From the NCBI GenBank assembly GCA_015039365.1, contig WION01000110.1:1-64000 (forward strand): DNA of 64,000 nucleotides, given 5' to 3'. A program made the position numbers and the translations under genes. A model generated the notes under the pieces. That model saw only the letters and a list, made by a program, of their open reading frames with translations. It had not been told where the DNA came from and ran no database searches. This DNA comes from Amanita rubescens (lineage: Eukaryota > Basidiomycota > Agaricomycetes > Agaricales > Amanitaceae). Of the stretch, positions 31,416 to 43,365 are shown piece by piece. Each line of letters starts with the position of its first letter. The stretch's first letter is position 1.

Positions 31416-32749
31416 TGATCCTTGACAAAACCCAATTTCTCCTTCATCTCTTCTTTTTCTGTTTCGGTCATTGTTCCGAAGTAGTCTCCTACCGCCTGCC
31501 TTCTAATCACGGTTTTTCCTTTGCAGTATTTCGCAATGTGACCGATCTTTCCGCAGTTGTAACATTTAGGTGGAGGACGGGTTGTTGGTGTTTGGTCTAC
31601 GTCCATTGCATTTTCGTCTTTAACTTTGACCGTGATCGTTTCTCTTTTTGGTTGACTTGGTCCGGCTTGCGCGTTTGTCCTTGTGACTTTGAATTCTCTT
31701 TTTCCATAGTATCTTTCGGCTTCTCGGAAATGTTTTTCTATTTCCGTTGCTCTTGTATACCAGGCCTGGAGTTGTCCTGGTGCGCTGCCGTCTCCGGGAT
31801 TTCCTAATTCGATCACTCTTCTTCCTACTCCGACTTTAACACCTTTCTTGAATTGATCGATTAATGCGATCTCGTCGAAGCCTGAGAGTTGGGCCCATCC
31901 TTTGAATTCGATAATGTATTCTTCGATGGTTTTATCTCCTTGTTTCAAATCCCGAAGTTTCTTTATAGCCTCGTCGCGTGTTTCCGTTGTCAAGAAGTAT
32001 TGTCTTGCTTCTTCTGCGAATGCGTTCCAGTTTACGAAAGGTGGTTTGTGAATGAATTCGTATCTTTCCCATTCCGGATGATCAGCTGTTGCTGCTTCTG
32101 CTGGTATTTCTGTGCACGCTTGATAATGCGTACAGGTTCGTCCGGGATAAGTTGCTGCAAACCGAATCCTTTCCTCATCGTTTTGTGCAATTTCTCCTAT
32201 TTTCCCATTTGCCCAATTCGATGCTCGGTTTCCCTTTCCTTTTCGGATTCGCTGGATTGCATATGTAACCCGTGCGATGTCGTCCGTTAACCTTACTTGA
32301 ACGAAGTAGTAGTTCATTCTCCTGAGCCATGAGTCGATTTCCGCTGGTTCGCCTTCGTAATGTTCCGGAGGTTCAATTTTTAGTTCCGGTGGTCGTGTCC
32401 TAAGCCTGTCGGCGTCTCGGTCAGCTCTTTCCGCTGCTCTTCGTTCTCGTCCGAGTTGTCTTTCAAACTCTTGTTGTTGTTCCTGTAATTGTCGTTGGAA
32501 GTTTTCGTTCTGTTGTCGTAGTTGTTCTATTACATTCGCAATATTTGCTCCCATTGCTGCAGCAGCGACGGTTGCATCTTCAGTTTCCGTTGCGATTGTT
32601 TCTATTGTGGGTATGGCCGTTGCTGATTCCGCTCCAGTGATATGTCCATGTTCGTCAAAAATTGGTTGGACGACCTGTATCCTGTTCCGTCGCATGATGT
32701 AAGTGAAACCTGCCAGCGCGATCGCGGTGAGCGCAGCTGGGAGGGCCAT
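31412..32749 (-). CDS. G3 Gag
   Basis: 445 residues on the minus strand. A hydrophobic N-terminus (LPAALTAIALAGFTYIM) looks like a signal anchor, unusual for Gag. Then come Gln/Glu-rich predicted helices (LRQQNENFQRQLQEQQQEF), the Ty3-type Gag region (DSWLRRMNYYFVQVRL), and one CCHC knuckle C-X2-C-X4-H-X4-C (CYNCGKIGHIAKYC) at about residues 397-410. The stop overlaps the pol frame. It should form the particle and package the RNA. Confidence 0.92.
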   Translation of the reverse strand: MALPAALTAIALAGFTYIMRRNRIQVVQPIFDEHGHITGAESATAIPTIETIATETEDATVAAAAMGANIANVIEQLRQQNENFQRQLQEQQQEFERQLGRERRAAERADRDADRLRTRPPELKIEPPEHYEGEPAEIDSWLRRMNYYFVQVRLTDDIARVTYAIQRIRKGKGNRASNWANGKIGEIAQNDEERIRFAATYPGRTCTHYQACTEIPAEAATADHPEWERYEFIHKPPFVNWNAFAEEARQYFLTTETRDEAIKKLRDLKQGDKTIEEYIIEFKGWAQLSGFDEIALIDQFKKGVKVGVGRRVIELGNPGDGSAPGQLQAWYTRATEIEKHFREAERYYGKREFKVTRTNAQAGPSQPKRETITVKVKDENAMDVDQTPTTRPPPKCYNCGKIGHIAKYCKGKTVIRRQAVGDYFGTMTETEKEEMKEKLGFVKDQ

Positions 32750-32907
32750 GATTTAGCGGGTGTTTGGGGTTGTGTAGAGTTGTTGATGTACTTGTGCAAT
32801 ATAAACTGCTACAAGGTAAAGGTATGTGAGGTGTGCTATCAGGGCGATAGCGAGGAAGATCCGTAGGAAATTCGTGGTGAGTGGTGTGAAGAAAAGCAAC
32901 AAGCTTA
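32750..32907 (-). other. G3 5' leader with self-priming site
   Basis: Read on the minus strand, two bases after the 5' LTR lies AGCTTGTTGCTT (complement of 32894-32905). Its exact reverse complement AAGCAACAAGCT starts in the LTR at 33070, which is 33 bases after the TATA start. The RNA 5' end can therefore pair with this site, as in Tf1 of fission yeast. No tRNA-type TGG site is seen. Confidence 0.7.
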
Positions 32908-33234
32908 TGTCACGAGCCTTAGACAGGCTACACAACACAAGACTCAATCACTCGTAGATACTGCTGACAGTGTCAAGCAGCGAGGGCGAATACAAGAACC
33001 GTCTAGGTTCAGGGCAAAGCTAAGAAGGGAGGAGCTCCGAGCTGTCCAAGGAAAGACTAGCTTGTTGCTTAGGGTATGTACTACAATATACGCTACTTAT
33101 ATACTACTCGGGGCATAGGGTATGAGTCATAGGGTACAGGGTATGAGTCATACTATGTCATAGGGCGTAGGGTACATGAGTCAGTACATGCACGAAGCAT
33201 GCGGCGTATCAAGGAGTAAAACAGGGGCTTGACA
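32908..33234 (-). repeat. G3 5' LTR
   Basis: 327 bp. TATATAAG starts at 33103 on the minus strand. Three TGACTCA sites (plus-strand TGAGTCA at 33123, 33144 and 33177) lie just upstream of it. Confidence 0.94.
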
Positions 33235-34277
33235 AACCATCTGCATCCGTATACCCCACCAATTCCTTCTCACCTTTCTGTCCTCATTCACGGAACCATC
33301 CGCATCCGTATACCCCACCAATTCCTTCTCAACATTCCCAAATGTCAGCGCCCAATCCACGCTCCCAAGAAGATACCCAAAGGCATGTACAACAGCACGC
33401 CAATGAGCCGGCCCCGGATTATTGAGATAACGCGATGAGGTGTTACAGACATTCATAACATCCAAGCGTGTTCCCAACGATGCGTACTGGAGAGAACCAA
33501 CTGTCTCTCGGTAGGGCTTATCTCACATGTAAGCAAAATCTTCGACCGTTTGAGGAGCGTCGGCTGACGATAACTTCAGATTTGGATCCATGGGTGTAGC
33601 GCGAGGTTTAATATTCTCGAAACTGAACTTGTCAAGGATAGCACGGATGTAAGCTGCTTGAGATAATGATACGGTTCGCTTTTCTCTGTTCCGTTTGACG
33701 CAAAAACCGAGAATCCAGTGAATTTCACCCATATCCGAAATTTTGAAGTCCTTCTTCAATACGGCTTTCACCCGCTCCATCAGCTTCAAACTCGACGTAG
33801 AAATGGTAAGATCGTCAACGTGAACAACAATGACAATCGCATCTTCACCATTACGCCAGTAAAAAGCTGCCTGGTCCACCTCACACTTCTCCATACTCAA
33901 TCCCTTCTGTAAAACTCCCCAAAGGTGTTTATACCAGTGACGCGCAGATTGACGAAGGCCGTAGATAGGCTTCAACAAGCGTAGGACTTTTCCTTTCTCT
34001 TTGGTTATTTCGATTCCAGCTGGTAACTGCATATAGATAACTTCATTCTCTTCAAAGACTCCATTCAGGTAAGCACTTTTCACATCTACCTGATGGATCT
34101 CATAATCACGTCTAGCAGCGAAAGCTAAGACCGTTCGAATGGTCGCCATTCTCGCTACCGGAGCGTATGTGTCGAAGAAATCCATGCCTGGAACCTGGGA
34201 GAAACCTTGCGCAACAAGACGTGCTCTGTATCTGACGACATTCCCGCTCGCATCCCGCTTGATCGCGAAGACCCATC
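33235..34277 (-). pseudogene. Copia-2 fragment, reverse transcriptase
   Basis: Minus-strand reading: Copia reverse transcriptase with the SPVAR-type motif (TYAPVARMATIRTVLA), DVKSAYLNG, YGLRQSARHWYKHL and the active site as VHVDDLTI. An in-frame TGA at 33523-33525 cuts it after EDFAYM; the frame then continues through SLQYASLGTR. Next to G3 a segment of about 65 bp is duplicated in tandem (33240-33350), breaking the frame again. The family is distinct from Copia-1. Confidence 0.88.
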
Positions 34278-34982
34278 TGTTGAAACTAGGGGTAACAAGT
34301 CCCTAGCGAGCAGCGCAGTCTAGTACATGGAATGTACTACTTACCGAGTGTGGTGTGGAGTTGTTAAGAGCTTACTGGAGCTGGGGCTCAACAGTAGACA
34401 GTAGAGAGGATAATAGGATAAGGATTGACGCTATTAGAGTACAGTTTATATACTACTAAATTACAAATAAGTACAAAGAGTCTTATCAGTATGAGTCAAA
34501 GGTATTTGACTCATAAGGCGTCATTCCACAGCAATGCACAGCTATTGTACAGCAATGCATAGCTTTGCGCAGCACTTGACTCATCAATTATATTGACTGA
34601 CTCATCACATTATCAATCTTCAATGTGATAGGTCGATAACCATAACGTATATATGTCTTCTATTCTCATGTCAACATATATTCACATCATCAATAGTTCC
34701 ACTATTATGATTGGATGATCTTATGAGAATATCGCTAGGATATTCTCATGTCAGAATATGTTCTCATCATCAATCATCCACTATTATGATTGGTAGATGA
34801 GTATGAGAATATGTCGAATATATTCTCATGTCAATATATTATCTCACACTCAATCATCCACTATTATGATTGGTTGAGAGACGAGTAAGTAACTGAGCGT
34901 TATTACATTAGTTAGTGTAAACTAATGATATCACTTATATTTACTATATACTGTATGTATATCGTATATTATAAGTTCAACA
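34278..34982 (-). repeat. Copia-1 solo LTR in Copia-2
   Basis: 705 bp in reverse orientation with a perfect 5-bp duplication CCATC (34273-34277 and 34983-34987). No internal region is attached, so it is a solo LTR left by recombination. It splits the Copia-2 pol at GCRW. Confidence 0.93.
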
Positions 34983-35204
34983 CCATCTACACCCAACGAT
35001 ATTGATGTCTTTTGGTTCGTCAACGATCTCCCATGTCTTGTATGCTTCTAACGCATCCTTCTCCTCATCCATAGCTTCTTTCCACCTCAACCAATCCGGA
35101 CTTCTTTTCGCCTCCGCTAAATCCCGTGGCTCAAGTCCACCTTCGGTACCCATCATTGTCAACATTGCCAACGCTGACACTTCCTCATCCATAACCGATG
35201 TTGA
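34983..35204 (-). pseudogene. Copia-2 fragment, start of the RT region
   Basis: Minus-strand reading gives DWLRWKEAMDEEKDALE, TWEIVDEPK and VGCRW, the conserved region before Copia reverse transcriptase. It continues at 34277 after the solo LTR. It is cut on the other side by the LTR of copy B'. Confidence 0.85.
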
Positions 35205-35907
35205 TGTTGAAACTAGGGGTAACAAGTCCCTAGCAAGCAGCGCAGTCTAGTACATGGAATGTACCACTTACCGAGTGTGGTGTGGAGTTGTTAAGAGCTT
35301 ACTGGAGCTGGGGCTCAACAGTAGACAGTAGAGAGGATAATAGGATAAGGATTGACGCTATTAGAGTACAGTTTATATACTACTAAACTACAAATAAGTA
35401 CAAAGAGTCTTATCAGTATGAGTCAAAGGTATTTGACTCATAAGGCATCATTCCACAGCAATGCACAGCTATTGTACAGCAATGCATAGCTTTGCGCAGC
35501 ACTTGACTCATCAATTATATTGACTGACTCATCACATTATCAATCTTCAATGTGATAGGTTGATAACCATAACGTATATATGTCTTCTATTCTCATGTCA
35601 ACATATATTCACATCATCAATAGTTCCACTATTATGATTGGATGATCTCATGAGAATATCGCTAGGATATTCTCATGTCAGAATATGTTCTCATCATCAA
35701 TCATCCACTATTATGATTGGTAGATGAGTATGAGAATATGTTGAATATATTCTCATGTCAATATATTATCTCACACTCAATCATCCACTATTATGATTGG
35801 TTGAGAGACGAGTAAGTAACTGAGCGTTATTACATTAGTTAGTGTAAACTAATGATATCACTTATATTTACTATATACTGTATGTATATCGTATATTATA
35901 AGTTCAA
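35205..35907 (-). repeat. Copia-1 copy B', 3' LTR
   Basis: About 703-705 bp, reverse-oriented, joined to the B' pol through the usual purine tract. Its outer flank is Copia-2, unlike that of copy B. It lacks the 3-base addition of copy B's LTR and differs from it at many sites. Confidence 0.92.
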
Positions 35908-38900
35908 CACTCCCCTTCGCTAAGTTATTTATTAGCTTTCAAAAGGGTAGTCAATTTATCATTTTCTGATTTCTTCAAGATATCCTCGCACTTCAAGATC
36001 TTGAATTCTTTCAAATATTTTACTATGTTGTCCTGGGGACTTATTAAGGGTTTTACTTTTAATATAATTAGCAAAAGTTTGTGATGCCTTAATATGATTT
36101 GTTAATGATATTTGACTATCATCAAGGATTAATCCCATCTTCATTCGGAATATTACAAATTTTGAATATGGTAGATTTTTGGTCATTATATCCGCAACTT
36201 GTTCATTGGTAGGAATGTATGTGAGTTTAACTTTCTCACTTTCGACACATTCTCTAATATAGTGGAATCTTATGTCAATATGTTTTGAACGATGTTCTTG
36301 TGCAGGGTTACTGGCTAAGAACATTGCACCTTGATTGTCACAACATAAGAAAATAGTTTTAATTGGAAAATCAAGTTCACTCATAAGAGACTCAATCCAA
36401 ACTATTTGTCTTGATGTATCAGACATTGACATATATTCTGCTTCAGTTGAAGACAGTGCCACTACTTTTTGTTTTCGTGAAACCCATGATATAGCACCCC
36501 CTGCGAGTTTTACTATATATCCAGTGACAGATTTTCTTGTAATCTTGTCAGCACCCCAATCAGCATCTGTAAAGGCTACAAAACCTTCTTTATTTAAACC
36601 ATTATAAACTATTTTAGTTTGTACAGTGGTATTAACATAGCGTACTATGTATAATGCTTTCTGTATGTGTTCTTCATTTGGGTTTGCACAAAACTGAGAC
36701 ATTAATATTACTTGATAAGTAATATCAGGTCTTGTTCCTAATGCAAGATATAACAACGATCCTATTATTTGTTGAAAATAAGATCGCATCTCTGCTGTAC
36801 ATTCTTTTGTAGCAGCAGTTGGAATATATCCTGTTGGTAAAGGTGTACGAGTTGGTTTACAATTTTCTAAACCAAATCTTGTTACAACCTTCTTAGCGTA
36901 TGCATGTTGATCAATAATAAGAGTACCCATGTTCTTATTGTAATTGATTTGCATACCTAAGTATTCTTTAACTTTTCCAAGATCGTGACATTCCCATTTC
37001 TTCATAAAAGCATTTTTAACTTTATGAATTTCTGGTGTATTGTCACCCATGAAAAGCATATCATCGACATATACTATACACACTATTATAGTGTCGTCTT
37101 CTCTTCTGACGTATACGCCAGAATCAGATAAACAGCGTATAAATCCTAAATCCTCTAAGGATTTATTAGCTTGTTTATTCCAGGCATATGAGGCTTGTTT
37201 AAGTCCATATATTGCCTTTTTAAGTTGGTAAACTTTTTGTTCTTGGCCTTTGACTACATAACCTTCTGGTTGTTGCATATAGATATCCGCTTCGAGATCT
37301 CCGTACAAAAAGGCTGTTTTAACATCTAGTGCTTCAATATCCCATTTTTCTAGCACAGATATTGCTAACAAAAGGCGAATCGTTTCATATCTTGCCACTG
37401 GCGAAAACGTTTCATCATAGTCAAGTCCAGGTCTTTGAGAAAATCCTTTAGCGACAAGTCGAGCCTTCTTTCGACCGTCAGATTTAATATCGTATACCCA
37501 TCTACATTTAATAGGTGTACGATTATGAGGTAATTCTGTAAGCTCCCAGATTTTTCTATCATTCAATGATTTCATTTCATCATTCATTGCTGTCTCCCAT
37601 TGTTCATAAGATTTGGGATCAGCAATTTTGACTTTTTGAATATCTTTGTATTGATATTCTCTGATATTATCTCTTGAAATATCAATGGCAGGAATTGCTT
37701 GTGCGAGTAAGTAATTCAGAAAACCATTACCTTGCTCTTTAATGAGACTTGACATTTCATTAATTTGAGCATTGTGTAATGTTGAATAAAGTAATTTAAC
37801 TTTATCAATGTGTTGTCGTATTCTAGATCTAAGAGAATATCTGATTGTAACATCAAGTCTTGGATCAGATTTATCTTTTTCTTTAAGATCTTGAATTAAT
37901 TCTCGAACAACATCTTGTTCTTCTGTAATTTCTTTTTCAATTTCTAATGGTGTTTTATTACCATAAGCATTGTCTTTCTGTATAACCGGTTTTCTAGATC
38001 TTTCAGATCTTCGAGTAGGTTCTACAGGTTTTTTAGCAGTTCCTTTGCCTTTTCCTTTAGTAGGTTTATCTTTAAGACTTTGTACAGGTAGATCTAATTC
38101 AACACCTGTAGGTTGATCTAATTCAGCACCTTTGTCTTTTGAAGATGTATCTTTCTTTTCAAAGAAAGATTCTAATTTATCATCCCATTTAGTATCATCA
38201 TCATCATTGTCTGATGAATCAGAACTTGAATGATTTTCAAAGTTGAAATCAAAGAAATCATCATCTGAATGCTGCTGTTCAGATGAAATATCTCCTTCAT
38301 TATCTGGTTTACCATTAGAGATATTTTTATCTGAGTTTTCAGAATTATCCTGCTCAATAGGCCTGATAGGGTCCAAGTTTTTTGTATAATTTTCATCTTG
38401 AGGTTTGGCTCTTGGAAATTTGGTTTCATCAAATTCAGCTTGGGTGGATACTCGAAGTTGATTAGTATTTGTCATGAAGCGGTATGCTTTTGCATTCGGT
38501 TCGTATCCAATAAAGGTCATTATTTCAGACCTTGGTGTTAATTTATTTTCGCGCGATTCATGTGGGATAAATACCCAAGCTTTAGATCCAAATATCTTAA
38601 AGTAAGAAACATCAGGTTTCTTTCCAGTAAGATTTTCAACAGGGGTCTTCCATTTGGTTCGTCTAAGTGGAGTACGATTATAAACATGTACGGCAGTTTC
38701 GATCGCAAAGTTCCACCAAGATTGAGGGCATGAAGCATGTAATCTTAATGCTTCACTCTTTTCCCAAAGTGTTCTATTCATGCGTTCAACCTTTCCATTT
38801 TGTTGATGTATATATGGAGTAGATTTTTCATGAATGATTCCTACATCAGTTAAGTAATCTTGTATATTTGTGGACATAAATTTGCCCCCTCGATCGGAAC

Positions 38901-40438
38901 GAACTATTTTTATGTTATATCCATATTGGTTGTATATTTGTTTATGCCAGCCTTCAAATACTACAGCGACGTTAGACTTTTTTTGTAATGGTTTTACCCA
39001 TACATGAGATGTACAATCATCAAATATTACAAGTAAATATTTCTGTTTATGATAAGATTGTATTGGAAAAGTCATCAAGTCACAATGTATACGTTCAAAG
39101 GGTTGGGTAGCACGTTTTTCTGAAAGAGGAAAGCTTTGTGAAACAGCTTTTCCTTTTAGACAACCGTTACAAGGTTCTAAGTCTTTAGGAATTGTTAAGG
39201 GAGGGAAACCCTCTAAGTTTTTAGAGCCTAATTTTAATATTTGTTGGCTAGGATGACCCATCCGTTGATGCCAAATTTCATATCCAACAACATTAATTGT
39301 GGTCATCATTAATTTATAATTTGAAGGTTTAATAATTTGACCTTCTGTCCACATTAATGTTTCGTTACCATCTCCTGGAAATCCTTCCAGTGATGCGTTT
39401 TCAGAGCCTTCTCTGTAGAAAGAAATCCTATCATTATCTTGTTTTGCAATAAAACCTTGTTTACACAATGTTCCATTGCTTATTAGTCGTAGTGTGGCAC
39501 TTGGCATATGGAGGACCGGATAAAGTTTCAATCTTGAAACCGAACCATTTTTAAGAGTGTGATCCAAAATCACAGTCCCTATACCTAATATATCTGCTTG
39601 ATTATCAGCTGTAAATACTGAAGTAGGAACTTCATATTTTTTATAGCTGACAAAATCTTCTAAGTGTGCGGTAAAATGATGTGATGCACCTGAGTCACAC
39701 ATCCATATTGTAAGTCCTTTATTATTTTTATAACATTCAGGACATTTGCAAGAAGGTGATTTATTACAAGGTAGATTATATGGATCTTGAAGATGTCCAA
39801 TGTTAATAACATTAGCACATCTACGATTGTTTTCTTCTATTATGAATTCATCCAAATTATATTCATTGTATAATTCAGAGAATGTTCCATAATCTGGAAG
39901 ATTTTGAAGATTAGACATGTTTTGTCTGTATCTTTCATTCTCACGCATATTGGCATCAAAATTATATAAATTATGAAGATCAGTAGATCTTCTTGGTGTA
40001 GGGTTTACTATCGGTACATTTGATGGTATTACCGGTACAGTATCAATAGTACGATTAGTTGGATAATCATATAAATTGAAAAAATCTTCATAAGGCGTAA
40101 TAGGCCTTGTTGGGATTTGAGATGATGCCATAGATTCTGGAGCCGTATGGTAAACAGAATCTTGATCAGATTGGTAAAAGTAATTTAAATCTGATGAACT
40201 TACAGATTCTGGTCGGAGGGATACAGTGTCATGGTCAATTACCATCCCTCTCAACATATTTTGTAAGTGTTCTATTGTGCGTGCATTAGTATTCATTCTT
40301 CGAGCTTCCAAATTAGCTCGTCGAACTTGATCCACATAATATTGTCTGGTATGTACATACCACCAACTTATTTGTTCATCATCAAAGGAGCCAGGCATTG
40401 GTCCTTCAGGCTCCTCATCAGTATAAAGTCCTTCATAC

Positions 40439-40868
40439 TGTTACGTTTGTTCGTTCACTGATAAGTCAAGCCTATCAGGTACCGTAGGTTCCTCAAGGGA
40501 GTTCCGGCACTTAAGAACGTTCAAAGAATAAGAGTGTTATCGGATAAGTCCTCAAGGGAACTTAGACGATAACGAGACAGATTTTGACTGTTAAAACTAG
40601 ACTGAGGTCTAGTCGTATATTTGCGTGATTTATATAGTACAAAGTACATATGCAAATATGGTAAGTATATATACATGTGATAATGAAAACGGTTACATGT
40701 GATAATGAAACGGTTAACATGTGAAAACGACATACATGTGATAAAAGTAATTGGCATATGATAAACGATGAATGTTCCGGAAGGAACGCATATGCAAATA
40801 ATGACATAGGAGGGATGACATAGATGATAAGATAAGAAAAAGATAGGCCATGACGTACATTTGTAACA
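40439..40868 (-). repeat. Solo LTR of the third Gypsy-like family, B' copy
   Basis: Reverse complement of 17508-17937 with the same GTATG duplication (read as CATAC). It came with the duplicated unit, not by a second insertion. Confidence 0.9.
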
Positions 40869-40879
40869 CATACCCTGAA

Positions 40880-41726
40880 TAGTGTTTTAAAGTCCGGTTT
40901 GGTCCGGTCTTTTTCCTATTTTGGAAAAGACCGGACTGTGACCGGTTGTGACACTCCTATTATTTTTCGCAACCGAAACCGAAACTGGATGCAACTGGTT
41001 GGCTCCGGTTGCACCCCCGGTTGCCTGCAGTTGCAACCGGTTTTTGATGAACCGGTTGCCAACTGATCCAAGACCGGTCACAACCGGTGTAGCACAGCGT
41101 CATCCAAGTCTCTATCGATGCATCCACCCCACCAACACCTCACATCATTCCATTTAGCCACAGATCCATCCAGTCATACACCCATGCACCCATCTAACAC
41201 ATTAAAATTACACTGTGACCCTTAGAATATGTTGTTGTAACCCTTAGAATAATTTAATGTAATTTTCGTGACATATGTTCAATGTCATCCAAGTGTCAAT
41301 TTATGCATCCACCCATCCAAGCAGTTCAATCCCCCTTATTAACGTAGTAATCAGACACACACCTACCCATCCACCTATCCAGCCCATAATATCCACCTCA
41401 TAATATTAAAAATGACATATTTGATACCTACAACATAAATTCATTCAAATTCTGACATTAACCATAACCCTGGATTAGGGTCGATTAGGGGCGACATCCG
41501 ATTGCCTGCCGACCAATCCACCCCTAGAACCCTCTTACCGGTTGCCATAAAAGACCGGTTGCAACCGGTCTTCAACCGGTTTCCTAAAATGGCAGGTATG
41601 AGGCAACCGAGACCGAAACCAGTCTCAATTGAAGGCAACCGCAACTGCGGTTCGGTTGCAACTGAGCATCGGTCCGGTCCGGTTGCCGGTTTTTTTCCGG
41701 TCTGGCAACCGGACTTTTAAACACTA
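40880..41726 (-). mobile_element. hAT-type element 1, B' copy
   Basis: Reverse complement of 16650-17496, with the same ends and the same 8-bp duplication in the same gag-pol position. Confidence 0.9.
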
Positions 41727-43365
41727 ACCCTGAAGAATTGGCCTCAGATTGATGTGATTCATTATCTGTTTGATATCCTTCATTATCGGTTTGATGATGG
41801 GATATACTAGAGGAAGCAAAGATAGGACTAGCAAGATCGTCCAAACTTTGAGTATCCTTAGTATCTGCAAATATTGCAGAATCAAAGATATCAGAGTAGT
41901 CCGTTGATTCAGTTCGTACTTTTTGTACATCTCTGGATACAGAATCTCCCGAATCTTCGGATATCTCATCAATTCTCCCCATGAAGTCATCCGTGGGAAC
42001 CGCACGAGTACCTTTGTACTTGTAAATCTTGGGGACAAATTCTTCATCAAAATCTGTCATTACCTGATCTCCAATTCTGGCAATCAGAGGTAAAGATGCT
42101 GATGTCGAAGATGCCATAGCATGCCCAGAACCAAGTGTTGATTGAGCTGCTGTGCGAGCAGCAAGTTTATTCGCACGATTCTTTGCTTTAGCTGCCTTAT
42201 TGCGTTCCCAATTTGGTCCTTTAGACTGATTAGGGACTTGACCAGCCCATTGGGGTCTAAAAGGAGTCTGAGATTGGCCAGGTGTATGTTTTGGTCCATT
42301 AGATGGTCCACCTGTCGAAGTATGTTGTGTTGGGTTTCTTCGATTTCCCATTGGTTTTCTTCCACCTCTGCCTCGAAAGGATTTCCCACGATAGGAATTC
42401 CAAGGGGTGCGAGGTTGTCCTTGTTGCAATTGTTGGCGTGCCATATTTGCAACTACTTGAGAGTTAGAATGTTTATTCCCTCTCGTGACAACAGAAGTAT
42501 TGGCATTGTTCCTGTTACCTTTCCTTTGGGACCATTCCTCAGATATGAGATTAAGGAATTCATCTACAGTGTCATCATCTGCGGAATGTGCCAACAGATT
42601 TGCGACAAAGCTGTCCCATGAAGGAGGTAAGGCATGTAGGATCGTCATAATTTGCATTTTGACAGTTAAGGTTACACCTTGGTTTGAAACTCTATTAATC
42701 AAGTCCATCAGATGCGGAACTTGAGTGTTTGGATTGGAATTCTCTTTGAGTTTCCAATCGACAATTTGTCTATAGAGTCCAAACGTAGCAGCTAGACCTT
42801 GTTTACCAAATTTATCCTTTAGAGATTTCCAAAGAACTTCGGCTTTATCATTTTTATTGTCAACAAGGTGTACTAGATTAGGTGCTAGTTTTAAGGTAAT
42901 GTAACCTTTGGCTTTCATATTGTCCTCTTTAAATTCAACATATTCTTTGCGAATTTCTTTAAGGGTTTTTAATTGATCTGGCTTTATATCAGATGTCTTG
43001 ATCGCTGCCTTTTCAGACGGTTCAAGATCTCTGGGCCAATCAAGTTTAGGATCAATATGTGCACCAAGACCTTGACTGTTTAAGTACGCAGTCATAAGTC
43101 TTTCAAATGCAAGCCAATTTGATCCGGTAAGGACAGGAACAATGGAGTTTATCGAATTGGAAGAAGACATTTTCTTACTTTGGTTAAGTTTGTTTAAAAT
43201 CTAAGAAGATTTTTTGTAAGAAAAGGTTTAAATAATAATAAGGCATAAGAATATATGTGATGATGTAATCTCCATCCTGATTTCTTAAGCTTAATGTCGT
43301 TCATGTCAGAAATGACAAGAATATAGTATTTTTTACTATTCTAGTGTTTAATACTAGAAAGTAAA

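Larger units (their letters stand above)
26645..33234 (-). mobile_element. Chromovirus G3 (Ty3/Gypsy), complete
   Basis: 6590 bp on the minus strand with two 327-bp LTRs (26645-26971 and 32908-33234) that look identical, and a perfect 5-bp duplication AACCA (26640-26644 and 33235-33239). It encodes gag, then pol in the -1 frame with a chromodomain at the end. Pol carries one in-frame TGA. The 5' end shows a self-priming arrangement. It is inserted in Copia-2 RNase H. Confidence 0.96.
35959..43170 (-). pseudogene. Copia-1 copy B' gag-pol, split as in B
   Basis: The reverse complement of copy B gag-pol at constant offset (position = 58376 minus the B position). Gag is at 41727-43170 and pol at 35959-40438. 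The predicted proteins of the two pol parts are the same as in B, including SDRGGK and the shortened C-terminus. I noticed one base difference (a silent T/C in the linker). The frame is interrupted by the same hAT element and solo LTR at the same sites. Confidence 0.93.
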
